A stretch of DNA of 64,000 bases from Cercophora sp. LCS_1 (GCA_036250225.1 JAPZLL010000060.1:107072-171071); one strand, 5' to 3'; shown: positions 1 through 13,071, counted from the first letter of the stretch. The notes: generated by a model not told the origin, from the letters alone. Program-made: numbers and translations.

Positions 1-2686
1 CCGCTGGCGTCAACACCCTCGGCACTGCAGCGGCCCCGGCCGCCGCGGTGGCATACCCAAGGCAGCGACGGCTCGGACGGCTCGATACCGCGTCCAGGTG
101 GGCCACTCACCGGGCTTCCCCGGACAAGGGACTCTTCGGGCTCTGGCAGCAAACAAAATGGTGACAATGAAGGCTCTCATGATTCGGCCTATGGATCCGC
201 TGACTCGAAGCGCAACTCAGAAGCGTCCCTTCATCCACCACCTCTCTTTCTCAATTTAGGAAGGCAAGAGTCTCCCGCCCAGCTTGAGGCGTCGTTCCAT
301 GTTCCGGAAAGAGGGAGGTCCAATTTGTCAGTCCCCCACGACGATGAACCATATCCGCGTCCTTTCTCAAGCCAGGGGCGCGCAAACCAGGCCCCAATGG
401 TCGGGCTCGCACGACAGCAGCCGAGAGCCGAGACTGAGCCTCCCAAGCTGGAAAGCGGCGGGCCAGGTATGATGTCTCCAGGACAGCTGCGGGATTTGAT
501 GGAGGGAGAGGGAAGCTCGGGAGTTTTGATTTTGGATCTCAGGGTCTCGCCACAGTTTGCGCAATCGAGAGTGAAGGGAGCGCTGAATCTTTGCATTCCG
601 ACGACACTATTGAAGCGCGCCACATACAACTTGCAGAAGCTGCAACAATCGTTCCAGGCTGAACAGGACCAAGAGAAATTCTCCAAGTGGCACGATTTTA
701 GGCATCTAGTGGTTTACGACGCCTCCTCTTCCGACAAGCGAGACGCCGTCTCGGCGCTGAACATGATCAAGAAGTTCTCGAATGAAGGATACTTGGGCTC
801 GACCAACATTCTGCGCGGAGGGTTCAATGCATTTTCTGCAGCCTATCCGGAGCTGATTGACCGAACCTCTGGCCGGGGCTCGCCGGGGCTGTCCCTAGGC
901 GGATCTGTTCCGGCCTGTCGCTCAAACGTACCCCCGGTGATTGGTGGCGTCTTGTTGCCGCAGACGAGCAACCCGAACCCGTTCTTCAGCAACATTAGGC
1001 AAAATCAGGATCTCGTCGACGGCGTCGGGCAAATGGACATCAGCGTACCTCCGAATCTCGACCAGTCCCGACTGCCTCAGTGGCTGCGGGAGGCTGCTGA
1101 CGCGGGTAACCACGGCAAGAAGGTGTCTGAAAAGTTCCTGCGCATCGAACTGGCAGAGCAGTCCCGGATGAAGGATGCGTACTCGGTTTCTACCGCTGGG
1201 CTCCAGGGAAAGAAAGCGCCCGGCGAGTCAAAGGTACAGTTGTCAGGCATCGAACAGGGCGTCAAAAACAGATACAAGGATATTCTACCGTTTGAACACG
1301 CTCGAGTCAGGCTTCTCGGACGTCCTGTGGGCGCCTGTGATTACGTCAATGCGAGCCATATTCAAGCCAGCCGAAGCCACAAGCAGTACATCGCCAGCCA
1401 AGGGCCATTGCCGGCAACGTTCGAGGTAAGATGGTTCCTTGCATCCCTCGTGGAAATCACTAATCATTGCCTAGGATTTCTGGTCGGTGATTTGGGACCA
1501 GGACGTTCGCGTGATAGTGATGTTGACGGCCGAGTCCGAGGGAGGACAGCTGAAGTGTCATCCCTACTGGAAGGGTCGCGATTTCGGACCCATTAAGCTT
1601 CGGGTCATGTCGGAGAAGAAGATCTCGCTGGATATTGACAAGCATCGATCAGACTCGACAATGTCACCCGATCCAGTATCGCGAGGCACCGATGCGCCGG
1701 CCAGTGTGGCGCGTACCACTCCCCAAGGTGAGCATGGACGTCGACGCGCCAACACGACGACAACTTTGGGTATCGGGTCTCCCGCTCCCGCACAGGCTGC
1801 GCAAGCGGGAGAGTCACCGTATGTGATCATCCGCAAGTTCGCACTCAGCCACGCATCTCACCCTTTCTCCCCGATCCGCGAAATCACCCAGCTGCACTAC
1901 CCATCCTGGCCCGACTTTGGTGCGCCTGCGAAGCCGGGCCACCTGCTTGCACTTGTCGAGCTTGCCAACATGATGCAGCACGCTGCTCTCCCAATGGATG
2001 TCGGGTCACTGTCGAGGCAAGGGAGCTTTGGGAGCGCTCCTGGGTCGGAGGTGCACCGCAAGCGTGTTGGAAACATCCCGAATCCCGTAAGTGGTCGGGC
2101 CCTCAGTTGGCATGATGAGCCGGAATCAGGTGAAAATAACAGGCCAATGCTGGTCCACTGCTCAGCTGGATGTGGCCGAACGGGTGCGTTCTGCACAGTC
2201 GACAGTGTAATCGACATGCTCAAGCGCCAGAGACTCCGCGCGGCCCAGCGCGCCAACAAGAGGATTCACGACCGCGAACGACAGCTCGCTCAGCTCAGTG
2301 ACCAGACGAGGGCTAAGCGCCCAGCACTGCATCGCGACTCTGACGGAGACTTGTCCATGGCCGACGATATTGACCCGCTGGCGACATTGGTCGACCCGGC
2401 GGCGGCGGCTCTGATCGAGAGCATGGCGTCCTCGCAACCTACGACGGATGGCGATAAGACATCGGACGAAGGGGACATCGACACTAGCTGGCTTGACGAC
2501 GAAACCATTGATCTTATCGCCAAAACGGTCGAGGACTTCCGCGGCCAGCGGCTGAGCATGGTGCAGAGCCTGCGCCAATTTGTACTTTGCTACGAAACCA
2601 TTATTGAATGGGTGTGGCGTTTGCAGGAACGCGCCGGAGGCAGTGATGTTCGCGGGCGAGCGAGAAGCGGGAGTTTGGCAGTTTAG
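1..2686 (+). CDS. Rhodanese-domain protein tyrosine phosphatase, Pyp1/Pyp2-like (5' truncated by window edge)
   Basis: The frame is open from base 1, so the N-terminus lies outside the window. Two exons, <1..1425 and 1475..2686, are joined by a 49-bp phase-0 intron (GTAAGA...CTAG). The junction restores the tyrosine-phosphatase motif DFWSVIWDQDVRVIVMLT. A rhodanese-like domain lies at about codons 160-288 of the visible part. Where an active rhodanese has its cysteine this one reads VVYDASS, so it is probably non-catalytic, like the docking domains of MAPK phosphatases. The PTP domain has the WPDFGAP acid loop (about codon 618) and the signature HCSAGCGRTG (about codon 703), so the phosphatase should be active. 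A long acidic, Ser-rich insert separates the signature from the C-terminal helix. The known relatives are S. pombe Pyp1/Pyp2, which dephosphorylate stress MAP kinases; the same substrate here is inference. Confidence 0.9.
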
Positions 2687-3396
2687 GAGGAGGAGCGGGG
2701 CGTACATAGGAGTTGGGGCGATGCCACTTCGTCGGCTTGTGTGTGAAGCATACATAACCTTGTTTTGCATTTTTGGTTTTGGAGATGGAGGGTTCGGCCA
2801 TTCTTCCGTGCATGCATGGTTGGAGTTTTGAAGGCATTTGCTGGGCTTTACTAGTCCCGGCGACAGTTTGGGATGCGATCGGAGCAACAAGCATGGGGTT
2901 GGCGGCGGGCGGCTTTTGTGCTGTATTGTTAGATACAGATCCAGGATCCAGTGATAGATCTGTCTGTCTGGGATAGATGGCAATTGCATGATACTATCCA
3001 CTCATGGGTACTGCTTGGCGCGCTCTTGGTAGCGAATAATAGGTTTGGTCACGAGATCGGAAACAGGTTGAAGCAGGTTCAGAGTAGGCTCGAAAGCCGG
3101 AATCATGTTCTCGTGAACCGGTATTAAACAAGGGATTGATGCATATTCAGATCAGTTCAAAGGGGGTCGTCTCTAGGTTGGAAATACTGCGGAGCGTAGA
3201 AAGGGCGCACATGTGCAAGTACATCACCAAGACACAGTTGTAAACCATCAGGCTGGAACGGCGGTAACCACACCAGTGCCGTTTATTGACCCTTCAGTCT
3301 ATGAGCCATCCCCGCTAGTTGTACAGATACAGATAGCAGTCGTTTGCATTGGCACATACAAACGATCTTCCCCTTTTGCCAACACCCGACACCAAA
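2687..3396. other. Convergent intergenic region
   Basis: This holds the 3' ends of the phosphatase gene (+) and the Rpt6 gene (-). I see no credible coding sequence or RNA gene. Confidence 0.6.
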
Positions 3397-4618
3397 CTAA
3401 CGCCATAACTTGGCCAACGACACCTCCTTGTCGTCGTGCTTGTTGAGAATCTTGGCCGTCGCCAACTCAAAGTCCTCCTGCGTGACATGCACACGGCGCT
3501 CGCGCAGCGCATACATACCTGCCTCAGTGCACACACCCTTCAGCTCAGCACCCGAACACCCGTTCATCTTCTCGGCGATCTTGGTCAGATTGATGCCGCG
3601 TGTCAGGTTCATCTTGCGGCTGTGGATCCGCAGAATGTCGGCGCGGGCCTCGACGCTCGGTGGCGGAAACTCAATCTTGCGGTCGATACGGCCAGGACGG
3701 AGGAGCGCAGGGTCGAGAATGTCGAGACGATTGGTGGCCATGATGACCTTGATGTTTTTGGTGGGCTCAAAGCCGTCGAGCTGGTTGAGCAGTTCCAGCA
3801 TGGTGCGCTGGACTTCCGAGTCGCCACCCGATGAGCCCTCGACACGCGAGGAACCGATGGAATCGATTTCGTCCATAAAGATGATGCTTGGGGCGTGTTC
3901 GCGCGCCATGACGAAGAGCTCGCGCACCATGCGGGAACCCTCGCCGATGTACTTTTGGACAAGCTCAGAGCCCGACACTCGGATGAACTTGCAGTCGGTG
4001 TGGTGGGCCACGGCACGGGCGAGCAGTGTCTTTCCGGTACCAGGTGGGCCGTAGAGAAGCACACCCTTGGGTTGTGCAATACCGAGGGACTCGAAGAGCT
4101 CGGGGTGTTTGAGGCCAAGTTCGATGACTTCCTTGATCTCTTTTATCTGCTGGTCCAACCCGCCGATCATGTCGTAGGTGCTGTCTGGCACTTTCTCGAC
4201 CATCATGAGGGACACCAGCGGATCTACTGATGAGGGCAGCATCTTTTCCAGCTTGTACGAGTCTGAGAGGAGCGTTACGCGCTTGCCGACAGTAAGCTTC
4301 GTGACGTCGACCGAATCGGCAATGTCAACAACTGGCATTGAGAAATTAGCGAAACCACAACCCGTAGCTTGAAAGCGCCGCACCATATTTGCCCTCCGGA
4401 TGCACCTTGACCAGGACCTTCTTGGTGCCCATCACCTTGACAACCTCGCCGACGTAAGAGCCCGGCTGTTGCAGCAGCCCGAGCTCTTCTCTGAGGAGGC
4501 GCACTCGCGAGTTGTAGTCATTTCGCTGGGCTTCAAGACGGCGCAATACAGCTTGACCCTTGAGGATCTCAAGCTGCATGGCCTCGATCTTGTTGTGGTA
4601 GTAGTTGTCCAGCGCCAT
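3397..4618 (-). CDS. rpt6: 26S proteasome regulatory subunit 8 homologue (AAA ATPase Rpt6)
   Basis: Two exons, complement(3397..4331) and complement(4384..4618), with a 52-bp intron. The split valine codon restores EGKYVVDIAD, exactly as in Rpt6 orthologues. The product is 389 residues, normal for the family. Order: N-terminal coiled coil (residues 1-60), OB-like segment containing GSYVGEVVKVMGTKKVLVKV, Walker A GPPGTGKT (about 174), Walker B IIFMDEID (about 230), the second region of homology with ATNRLDILDPALLRPGRIDR, and a basic-hydrophobic C-terminus ending LAKLWR. Rpt6 is one of six ATPases in the base of the 19S particle that unfold and translocate ubiquitylated substrates. The chosen ATG begins MALDNYYHNKIEA, where orthologues have an equivalent KIEA/KIEE helix; a short upstream exon cannot be excluded. 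Confidence 0.96.
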
Positions 4619-6279
4619 GGCGATGGCTGTCGCTCGACTCGTTGGCGCGACGATTGGCGGTGGTTAGGATGTGCGGAAGGAGACGGGGTATCGACCTGGG
4701 GTTGTTGAGTGCGCAGATTTCGTCCTTTTCACAAGTGGGACTGCGGCTGCGTTGTTGGCGTTGTGGGAAGAGATCGCCGTCCTTTGGTGTTCGCTGAGAT
4801 CCGATGTTGAGCTTCAGGCGAGAAGGTCCACGGAAGGCAACCCAGGTCAACGCAAGCTGCACCAGCCAGCGGCGCCAAGCAAATGCCAGCCGCGAGCTTG
4901 AGCGCCCACGTGACTTGGTGAATGCCCGCGCTGACATAATCATCCGCCAAGACGACCGGTTTGCAGCAAAGCAAAACACCGAGGGTGATGTCACCGCCAA
5001 GCCAAGCTGCTGTGGGTTTCACCCTCACTGCCTTCAATACCCAGTCCTGAGCTCTAGAGAACTCTGGGTTGCATACATCGTATTGCGCTGTATTCTCAAG
5101 TCCCTCCTTAGGATTCGTGCGTTGCTTCACCCGTCATACGAGTCTAAATTTTGCACTACTCCGGCGAAGGCCGGATCCTAGCACAACAGCAGGAGCTTGG
5201 CAGACATATGCCGCAGCCAGACACCACATTCCGTGCCAACTGTCGTCTCCCCCGTGGTGCTGATCGGCCACGGCCGCAGCCAGATCCACCAGGGCGGCCC
5301 TTTGATGGCTCCGTGACGGGACAGATTGCGGGGGAGTTGGGGCATGATGTCACGTCTAAGACAGGCAGCTCGACGCTTACACTGACCAGCAGACCAAATC
5401 ATGCGCGCTGTCAGATTTTGAGGAGGTTCTACAACATGCGCGCCATTGGGAGAATACGGGAAAAGCTCGTCAGAGCAGAAAGGTAGGTTGTAGCAGGAAA
5501 CATGGCGAGTGAAAAATGTTTCGCGGCAAAATACATGGAGGTCTTGGTGGGAGTTAGTGCGCTGAAATGCGATCGGCCAGCAGCCTTGAAGTCGACCCGC
5601 GCCTGCATCGGATCCCGGTTTGCGCGTCGGCTGCCCCACTAAACATGTCCTGTGAGAGCTGCTGACCAACCGCAGTCGCACCCCTGCCCAGGCTGTTTCC
5701 TCAAGAGCTCGGCATCACGATTGCGTCTAGTCCCTTGATCTTGCCCAACTCCAGAAGCAGTGGACTGCTTTTGTCCTCGTCGAGTCGAGGCGCCGCAAGT
5801 TTCCGAGGGAGGCGCACCGTTTCCATCCGCGCACGTTGGAGGATTGCGCAGTCCATTCATTCCTTCCCATCGCAAACAACGCTTGACGGCCGTTGTTTTG
5901 CTCCTTCGTCCCATATTCGGTCTCGATCCACTTTAGGGAACCGACGACGGACTTAACGATCCACGACGCCGGCCCTCTGAACACCGATTGTTAGTTACGA
6001 TCCCCAGTCGTCGCAGCTCCCCCTTCATTCATCGAACCACCACGAGCTTCTTCCGCCAAGAGCGAGCAGGACGCGTGTTTCCGGGCGGATTCTCTTCTCG
6101 ACCCTTCGCTCGGATGTTTGCTTGGAGCTCGCAACCCCTTGAGCGACGCCGAATTTGCATCGATTGCACCGCGTCACGTCGCAGTACTGCGTTGTACACT
6201 TTTACTCCATCCAATCCACTTTGGCTCGTTCGCGTCCCTCCATTCCATCCTCCACTTTCGCCTTATCACGCCTGTCGCC
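4619..6279. promoter_or_regulatory. Divergent promoter region between rpt6 and the cation exchanger gene
   Basis: This 1.66-kb head-to-head interval must carry both promoters and 5' leaders. A CCACGTGA E-box-like octamer lies at 4907-4914, about 290 bp upstream of the rpt6 ATG. Pyrimidine-rich sequence before 6280 is consistent with a 5' UTR. No convincing gene is present. Confidence 0.4.
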
Positions 6280-9200
6280 ATGGATCCACCCAGGAAACCT
6301 GGCGACGACTCTGCCGATCCGTCCCCCACAGATACCCGGCGTCCGTCGAGATTCGAGTCCATCACCGGCCGAGATGATAGTCTGTCGGACAGTTACCAGT
6401 CAACTGACACAATTCGGAGGAAACCAGAGGGCTATGGTGCGTCGCTGGCGCTGTCGAAAATGCCTCGGACTCTATGCTGACCAGTCCTTCCCTCGCAGGT
6501 ACCATCCAGGGCCAAAATACCCTCGCACTCGGCATGACTCCCGACGCCGGCCCTTCGACCGTTCCCCCGGAGCGCTCTACTCCACGAGGCAGTCAAGCGC
6601 CCATAAGATCCCCGTTGCTCGGACCAGATCGTGGTCGCCCACGCCCAAGAAAGCCACCCATGCCTCGTCGGGCGTCCTCCAATGCTCAGGCACCCCACCG
6701 CGGCGAGGTGTTCTCGGTCGATGATGGGATCGCAGAGGTCGAAGCCGACGCGGCCGAACGTCAACAAACATATACCTCAACGTTGAGGAGGCGAACGCTC
6801 GCGCCAGCCTTGGCAAGGGTCCAGTCGGCCCAGGACGAGGAGAACGAGGGAAGCGACGAGCGACTCGAAGAGGTCCAGGCGGCTGCACCCGAGGAAGCAG
6901 CCGCTGAAGAGGCAGAAGCTCCAGACGAGACACAAGACGAGGAACACGAGGATGAGGACGGTGATATCAGCGACGCCGAGAGTTTTACTCTCAAGGATCG
7001 CCAGCAAGCCATCAACGAAACGCATCCATTCGGTATCCGGCTCTGGAAGCCAGCCTTGTACAAGAAGGACCGCTCGGTGCAGAAGAATGCCGAGGGCGAT
7101 ATCCACTCAGCTCCGGGCGTACACGTCAGCAACTGGCTGCTCTTCTTTAACATCATCTGGACGCTTGCCTTTGGCTGGTGGATGGCCCTGATTGCCTTTC
7201 TCGGTGCGGTCATTTGCTTTATCTTTGCAGCAGCGCCTAGTGGGCGGGAGTATGGGCGTGTGCTGTGGGGCCTGGCCGGCTATCTCTTCTATCCGTTCGG
7301 GAAGTTTATCCGTCTGGAGCAGCAGGAAGCTTATTTGGACGAAGACCAAGGCGAAGGCCGGAGCATCAGCGAGTACGAGCAATGGCAGAGCGGCGACCTC
7401 GAGTACGGACGGCTGTTCTTTGGGCCGGAGAGGAACCGGTCCATCGTTGGCCGCTCCCGAAGGAGCATCGACTCGGAGCCCGACGAGACGGAGAGCCTTC
7501 TTGGCCGAGGTCGAGGCCGTGGTTCTGACCCAGATCTCCCGCGCATGAAGCGCAGGCTGTTTGGGCGTGGCCAGTGGAACGTGGGCCGAGTCGTCTTCTT
7601 CCTCTTTTTCTACTTCCTGATCATGCCCTCTCTCATCCTTGTCTCGCTCGTCTGCTGGTTTCTGGTGTTCTGGATTCCCATGGGCAAGGTCACGATGCTC
7701 CTCGTGGACCACCTCCGCCGCCACCCGCTAGCCCTAGCCTTTGAATCCGGCATCACATCTGCTCGAGCATCGGAAGCGCCGCACTCGTCGATTCTGGTGT
7801 GCACGTACCGCGCAGTTGGCATGAAGTACTGGAAGTACACGATCGACGGAACCAATGTCTTCCTGATCAACCTCATGGCCATTGTCTTCCTCGTCATCTT
7901 TGACTGGATTGTCCTCGACGGCATTCTCCATGTTGAGAACTTCTGGACGTCGTCGGCATTCCTGTTCCCCGCCGGTCTTTTGTCCATCATTCCCTTGGCA
8001 TACTTTATCGGGCAAGCAGTTGCCTCGATCTCCGCGCAGTCGTCAATGGGTCTGGGCGCGGCCATCAATGCCTTCTTCTCGACAGTAGTCGAGGTGTTCC
8101 TCTACTGTGTTGCACTTCGGCAGGGCAAGGCTCAGCTGGTTGAAGGCAGCATTATTGGCAGCATCTTTGCGGGTATTCTCTTCTTGCCGGGTCTCTCGAT
8201 GTGCTGCGGCGCCATCAAGCGCAAGACACAGCGGTTTAACTCGAGGTCGGCAGGTGTGACATCAACCATGCTGCTCTTTGCCGTCATTGGCGCGTTTGGT
8301 CCAACGCTCTTCTATCAGATCTACGGAACGCACGAGCTCACCTGCCAGGACTGCGTCAACTTTGACCGGCCCACGCACGGCGGCGCAGCGCGGGACTGCC
8401 GGAGATGCTACTTTTCGCAGACGCCGGCGATCAATGACCGTTTCTACCTCCAGGCGGTGCGTCCGTACTGCTATCTGGCGGCCAGTATGCTGTTCCTGTC
8501 ATACATTATTGGTCTGTGGTTCACACTTCGCACGCATGCTGCCGTCATCTGGAACAGCGAAACCGACGAGAAGCGGCACGATGAAGTTACACCGCACAGC
8601 AGCTCGCGCCCCTCGGGGAACCCATTCGTCGGCGATGCGACGGGCGTCGACATCCGCGACACCAACCTCTACAAGCGCATTCTCGGACAGTCGCTCCGCC
8701 AGGTGGGCCATCAACCCCGTTCGGATGAGCAGTCACGACAGACCTTGTCGGTCACGATGGGCGGCGCCAATGGCATCCCACATGTCGTGCCCCCCAAGAC
8801 GGCGTCATACAGCGACGAAGTCCTTGGAACGAACCTTAGCATTCCTGGGTTCAGCGAGGCCGAGAATAACAATCTCGTGCACCAGGTCACAGAGATTGCC
8901 GCTACGGCTGCCACGGTCGCAGCTCGGAACGTGCAGACGCCACGACGCATCTCTGCCCGGGACAACTCGGCGCCGACTCCCGCCCATCAATCGGTGTCGG
9001 CCCGCCACGCCCCGAGCCGAGCGCCGACGTTCCCTGACCAGGAGTACATGGGTGAGTCGGCGACTGCTCAGGGAGGTGGCCATGGCGGCCACGACGCGCC
9101 CAACTGGAGCCGGCTCAAGAGTTCCATCATTTTGATGGGAGCCACGGTTCTCTACGCCATTATTGCCGAGATTCTTGTAGACACGGTTGATGTTGTGTTG

Positions 9201-9763
9201 GAGAGCGTCGAGATTGACGAGAAGTTTCTTGGCATCACGTTGTTCGCGCTGGTCCCGAACACGACCGAGTTTCTGGTGAGTTACCCTTTGTTTTCCGGCC
9301 TGATGCAGTTGACTAACCGAGACAGAACGCCATTTCGTTTGCCATGAACGGCAACATTGCGTTGTCGATGGAGATTGGTTCAGCATATGCACTCCAGGTG
9401 TGTCTATTGCAGATCCCGGCCCTGGTCCTGTTCTCGGCACTGTATCCGCTGGAGGTGCCGATTGAAGAGGTGGCACGCTACACGTTCAGCCTTCTCTTCC
9501 CGCAGTGGGACATGGTGACGGTGATTCTGTGTGTGTTCCTGCTGAGCTACATGTACGGCGAAGGCAAGAGCAACTACTTCAAGGGCAGCATCCTGCTGCT
9601 GAGCTACCTGGTGGTGATAACCGGGTACTACTTTAGCGGGTTCGGGGCGTCGCTCGACAACCAGAGCGGCGTCAGCCGGTTCGACACGCTGGGCAGCGAC
9701 GGCGAGTGGATGAGCTACAAGTTCAAGACGGTGGGGCGAAGCACGGCGGGCGTCGCATTTTGA
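6280..9763 (+). CDS. Vacuolar cation/proton exchanger, VNX1-like (CaCA superfamily)
   Basis: Three exons: 6280..6436, 6499..9275 and 9326..9763. The introns are 62 and 50 bp, both GT-AG. The product is 1123 residues. The first ~250 residues are disordered: Pro/Ser-rich, then very acidic with EEAAAEEAEAPDE. A conserved fungal block follows (DRQQAINETHPFGIRLWKPA), then many membrane helices beginning with NWLLFFNIIWTLAFGWW. Two antiporter alpha-repeats are visible: GAAINAFFSTVVEVFLY (about 567) and LVPNTTEFLNAISFAMNG (about 971). The second is created only by splicing across 9276-9325, which supports that intron. S. cerevisiae Vnx1 is a vacuolar monovalent cation/H+ antiporter related to Ca2+/H+ exchangers. 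Substrate choice here (Na+/K+ or Ca2+) cannot be read from sequence. A hydrophilic loop separates the two halves, as in relatives. Confidence 0.88.
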
Positions 9764-11229
9764 GGTGGCAATCATGTCTCTGCATGCTATGACTAGCCCG
9801 GATTGTGATGGCGTTGGGCCGAGGGGATGCAGTCATAGTGGGCCTCTTTTTTTTTCATGTTGATAGTACGGGGCAGGCAGGGTGTGGTTTGATTTTGACG
9901 GTGGACAGGCAGGCGGACGGAGGATGAGGTATTAATTAATAGCCTGTTGGAGTCGGATCGGGACATGTGATTAGACGGGTCTGGTGTGTTTTCTTGGCCG
10001 GACAGCAAGCAGAGAGACAAGACAGACAGGGTTAGGCGAATACCAAGGTACTCTCACGTGTTGGGTTTGTGATGCGCTGGTGACGGACAGTTGTGGAAGG
10101 CTCTGGGTGGACAGGCTGGTATTGCTATGTGGAGAGGTCAGGTGGTCGGTCACAAGCCGGGCTGGGCTGGATGCTATGGGACCGTGATGTCAGTTTCTAC
10201 CCTTTCAGGATCGAGATGTGGGACTGCCAGATTTCATGTTCATATTCCCTCTCATGTTCCCCCGGAAACGACTCACCCGTGTTTGCCGAGCTTCTAGAAG
10301 GTGGGTGGAAGAACGGGGATTACGCCATTGATTTATTCTCTTGGTGCATGGGGGAAAAGATGGGGACGGAGACGAGAAATGGGCGAGTCAGGGGACTGCC
10401 GGGGATTTTCTGGCGTTTTTTTTAATGGGCGACGCGGCCGGGGAGTGGGTGATGGACTGGACACGGCTGGTGATGTGATGGGGGGTGTTGTGTGTTGTCT
10501 ATGGGGTTCGGTTCTTTTCTGGGCTGCGTATGCGTTATGGTGATAATAGTAAGGGGGCTGTTAAGTCCGATCATGGTGCTTTGGGCGCCGATTAACTGGC
10601 CGTTCGTCAAGATTGGATGTATTGTATAGGGGTAGGTATGCCAGGGGGCTTTGTTGAGGCAGTCATGGCAGTTAAGGCGAGACGTGGACGGGTGGACGGG
10701 ATATGGACCAGAGATGGATGAGATTGGGGCTGGACTGGATGGCAACTGGAGATGGGCACTGGAGATGGAAGATGATGGGGACAGGGGTGTAGATTGGATT
10801 GGACTGGACTGGACTGGCTGGATGTGTCCGGATGGGACCGAGATGGGTGGTATACGCAGTTGGGCATGCATGATATGGGATATACTTTAAGCATTTGTGT
10901 ATGAGCATGGAGATTGGGCAGATGGCAGATGGCAGATTGAAAATTAGGTACCTGGTACCTAGGAACGCATGGGCATATCTCGAGCATGGGGTAATATTCA
11001 GCATCAGCATGGCGCCTGGCCGGTATGGGGTAAAACACGGTAGGGGTCTGAGCGGTTCGGCGTCTTTGCGGGATGGGATGGGTATGGGTATGATGTTGAT
11101 GGTGCACACAAAGATTGGTTCCAACTCGGCAGTGGCACACATGTAGTGGGCAAGGGGCAAACCGAACCAGGTGATGGACGTGTTCTGCGTTCCATGTTGC
11201 CACTCCCGTCTGCCAGTGCAGCACTGTGA

Positions 11230-11264
11230 GGTAGGTAGGTAGGTAGGTAGGCAGGTAGGTACCT
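11230..11264. repeat. (GTAG)n microsatellite ending in a GGTACC palindrome
   Basis: Six or more tandem GTAG units, one changed to GCAG, run into GGTAGGTACCTC. Related GGTACCTACC elements occur at 36,411-36,426 and 36,482-36,498. Confidence 0.9.
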
Positions 11265-11894
11265 CGGGTATGAATCTAATTAGATTTTGACGCCCTGGAC
11301 TGGAACTGCCATCGCCGGCTGGGCAGCTGATAATTACTAGACAACCAAGAATAGGCCTGGGGCGGTACGTCAATGACGAGTGACGATTCGAGGCTGCTCG
11401 GTACATCTCGCTGCGAGAAGCAAGGGCGGGCGTGTGACCTCGCGGCGACTGGGCACTGGGCTCTGGGGGGCGTGGCGGCGTGTTTACCCGGAAGGCTCAA
11501 TTGGGCCCGCGGGCGTGGTGGTGATGGGCGCTCTGCCAACTGCTCCGGAGCTCCGGCAATTGTGGTGGACGAATGCGGTAGCGGGCCCAATAACGGCAGC
11601 GGCCATCACGACCCAATCACGCATATTATATCCAGATGAGAGAAGAAGTTCCATCTTGTTCCGTAGCATCGGCAGTTAGCACTTGCCGGCGCGCCTGAAG
11701 GCAGATGCAGACCAAACAGCATCAACCGGGGATGCGTGGGGCTAGTCTATCGAGTCTGGGGTAGTGTTTGTGTGTCCTTGTCGGTTTTGTATAAGTGCAT
11801 GCGTGCAACAGGGCCGCTTTCCTGGTTTTCTTCTTCTTTTTTTTCTGCACCCAGCCCTGCCCTTCTTTGAATTCGTTTTCTCTCAGGCTCTGGT

Positions 11895-11930
11895 CGACAG
11901 CGACAACGACAACGACAACGACAATAACAA
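11895..11930. repeat. CAACGA-type short tandem repeat in 5' leader
   Basis: About five hexamer units (CAACGA, decaying to CAATAA) sit 20 bp upstream of the DUF1996 start codon, so they are probably transcribed in its 5' UTR. Confidence 0.7.
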
Positions 11931-11948
11931 AAGAGACAGACAGCCACG

Positions 11949-13071
11949 ATGCGTCAGTCCACGTCCCTCGCCGCCGCCGTTGCGCTGCTGGCCAACGGCG
12001 CCGCCGCCCAGAACATGCTGCGCTTTGCGTGCTCGCAGCTGGTTGTTGACCGCGTCGACCCTCTGGTCAACCCGGCCCAGCGCTACACGCCCCATCTGCA
12101 CCAGATTGTCGGCGGCAACAGCTTCAACCTGACCATGGAGCCGGTCGTGTACGATCTTGCCGAGCGCTCCACCTGCACGTCGTGCTCGTTCGTCGAGGAC
12201 TTGTCCAACTACTGGACGGCCGTCATGTTCTTCAAGCACAAGAACGGCTCGTACATGCGCGTGCCCCAGACCGGCAACGGCGGTCCCCAGGGCAAGCTGA
12301 TCAACGACGGCGGTCTCGACATCTACTACATCCCCAGCGGGCGCGTCACCGCCTTCAAGCCCGGCTTCCGCATGCTGGTGGGCAACGCCGCCGAGACGTC
12401 CGACTCCAAGGTGTCCAAGGCCAACATCTGCCACCGCTGCTGGAACCGCCCGACCGAGGACCAGTTCGTCGGTGGTGCCCCTTGCACCGGCTCGGATACC
12501 GTTGGCATCCCCCAGTCCAACACGTGCAACATGATCCGTCAGACCCTCATCTTCCCCGCCTGCTGGGACGGCAAGAACCTCGACTCGCCCGACCACAAGT
12601 CGCACGTCGCCTACGGCCAGGGCTCCGGCGCCAACGGCGGCGGCTCCTGCCCGTCGACCCACCCCGTCAAGACGCCCCAGGTCATGTACGAGCTCATGTG
12701 GGATGCCAACAACTTTGTCAAGAACAAGGACTGGTGGCCCGCCGACGGCAAGCCCTACACCTACTCGATGAACCTCGGCGGCTCGGCTGCCCACGGTGAC
12801 TACGTCTTCGGCTGGAAGGGCGACTCGCTGCAAAAGGCCATGGACAAGAACTGCAACCTCAACCGCGACTGCCCCGCCGCCGGCCTCCACTACCAGGAGC
12901 CCAAAGCATACAACGCCTGCAAGCTCAAGCAGCAGGCTCCCGAGCCCGTCGATGGCTGTGAGTTTTCTCTCTCCATCTTCCACTTTTTGTGTCTATCTGT
13001 CATATGTGTACTAACAAACATGAACAGGGCTCAAGGCCATGCCCATGGGCGAGCCCATCCTCAAGGCTTAA
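11949..13071 (+). CDS. Secreted DUF1996-domain protein
   Basis: Two exons, 11949..12957 and 13028..13071, with a 70-bp intron. The last exon adds only 14 residues plus the stop (ends GEPILKA). The product is 350 residues. A signal peptide (MRQSTSLAAAVALLANGAAA) is followed at once by QNMLRFACSQLVVDRVDPL, the typical DUF1996 start. Conserved landmarks include HLHQIVGGNSFN, the Cys pair CTSCSF, TAVMFFKHKNGSY, PACWDGKNLDSPDHKSHVAY and CPSTHPVKTPQVMYE. The family is common in secretomes of biomass-degrading fungi, often with WSC domains. No WSC domain is present here and the biochemical role of the family is not established. Codon use is strongly C-ended throughout, suggesting high expression. 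Confidence 0.92.

Larger units (their letters stand above)
9764..11948. other. Long non-coding interval, G-rich with short repeats
   Basis: About 2.2 kb with no credible gene. The + strand between about 10,640 and 11,120 is strongly G-rich, with degenerate repeats built on GGACT/GATGGG. This opens long but low-complexity frames on the - strand. A near-palindrome of TAGGTACC/GGTACCTA type lies at 10,945-10,963, and a GTAG microsatellite at 11,230-11,264. The end of the interval is the promoter and leader of the DUF1996 gene. Confidence 0.55.

Noticed and set aside
10672..11406. 244-codon - strand frame, His/Pro/Ser rich
   Set aside because: Low-complexity product of the G-rich degenerate repeats; no domain or splice support.
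11883..12983. 366-codon - strand frame opposite the DUF1996 gene
   Set aside because: It arises from strong C-ended codon bias of the real gene on the + strand, and has no domain.
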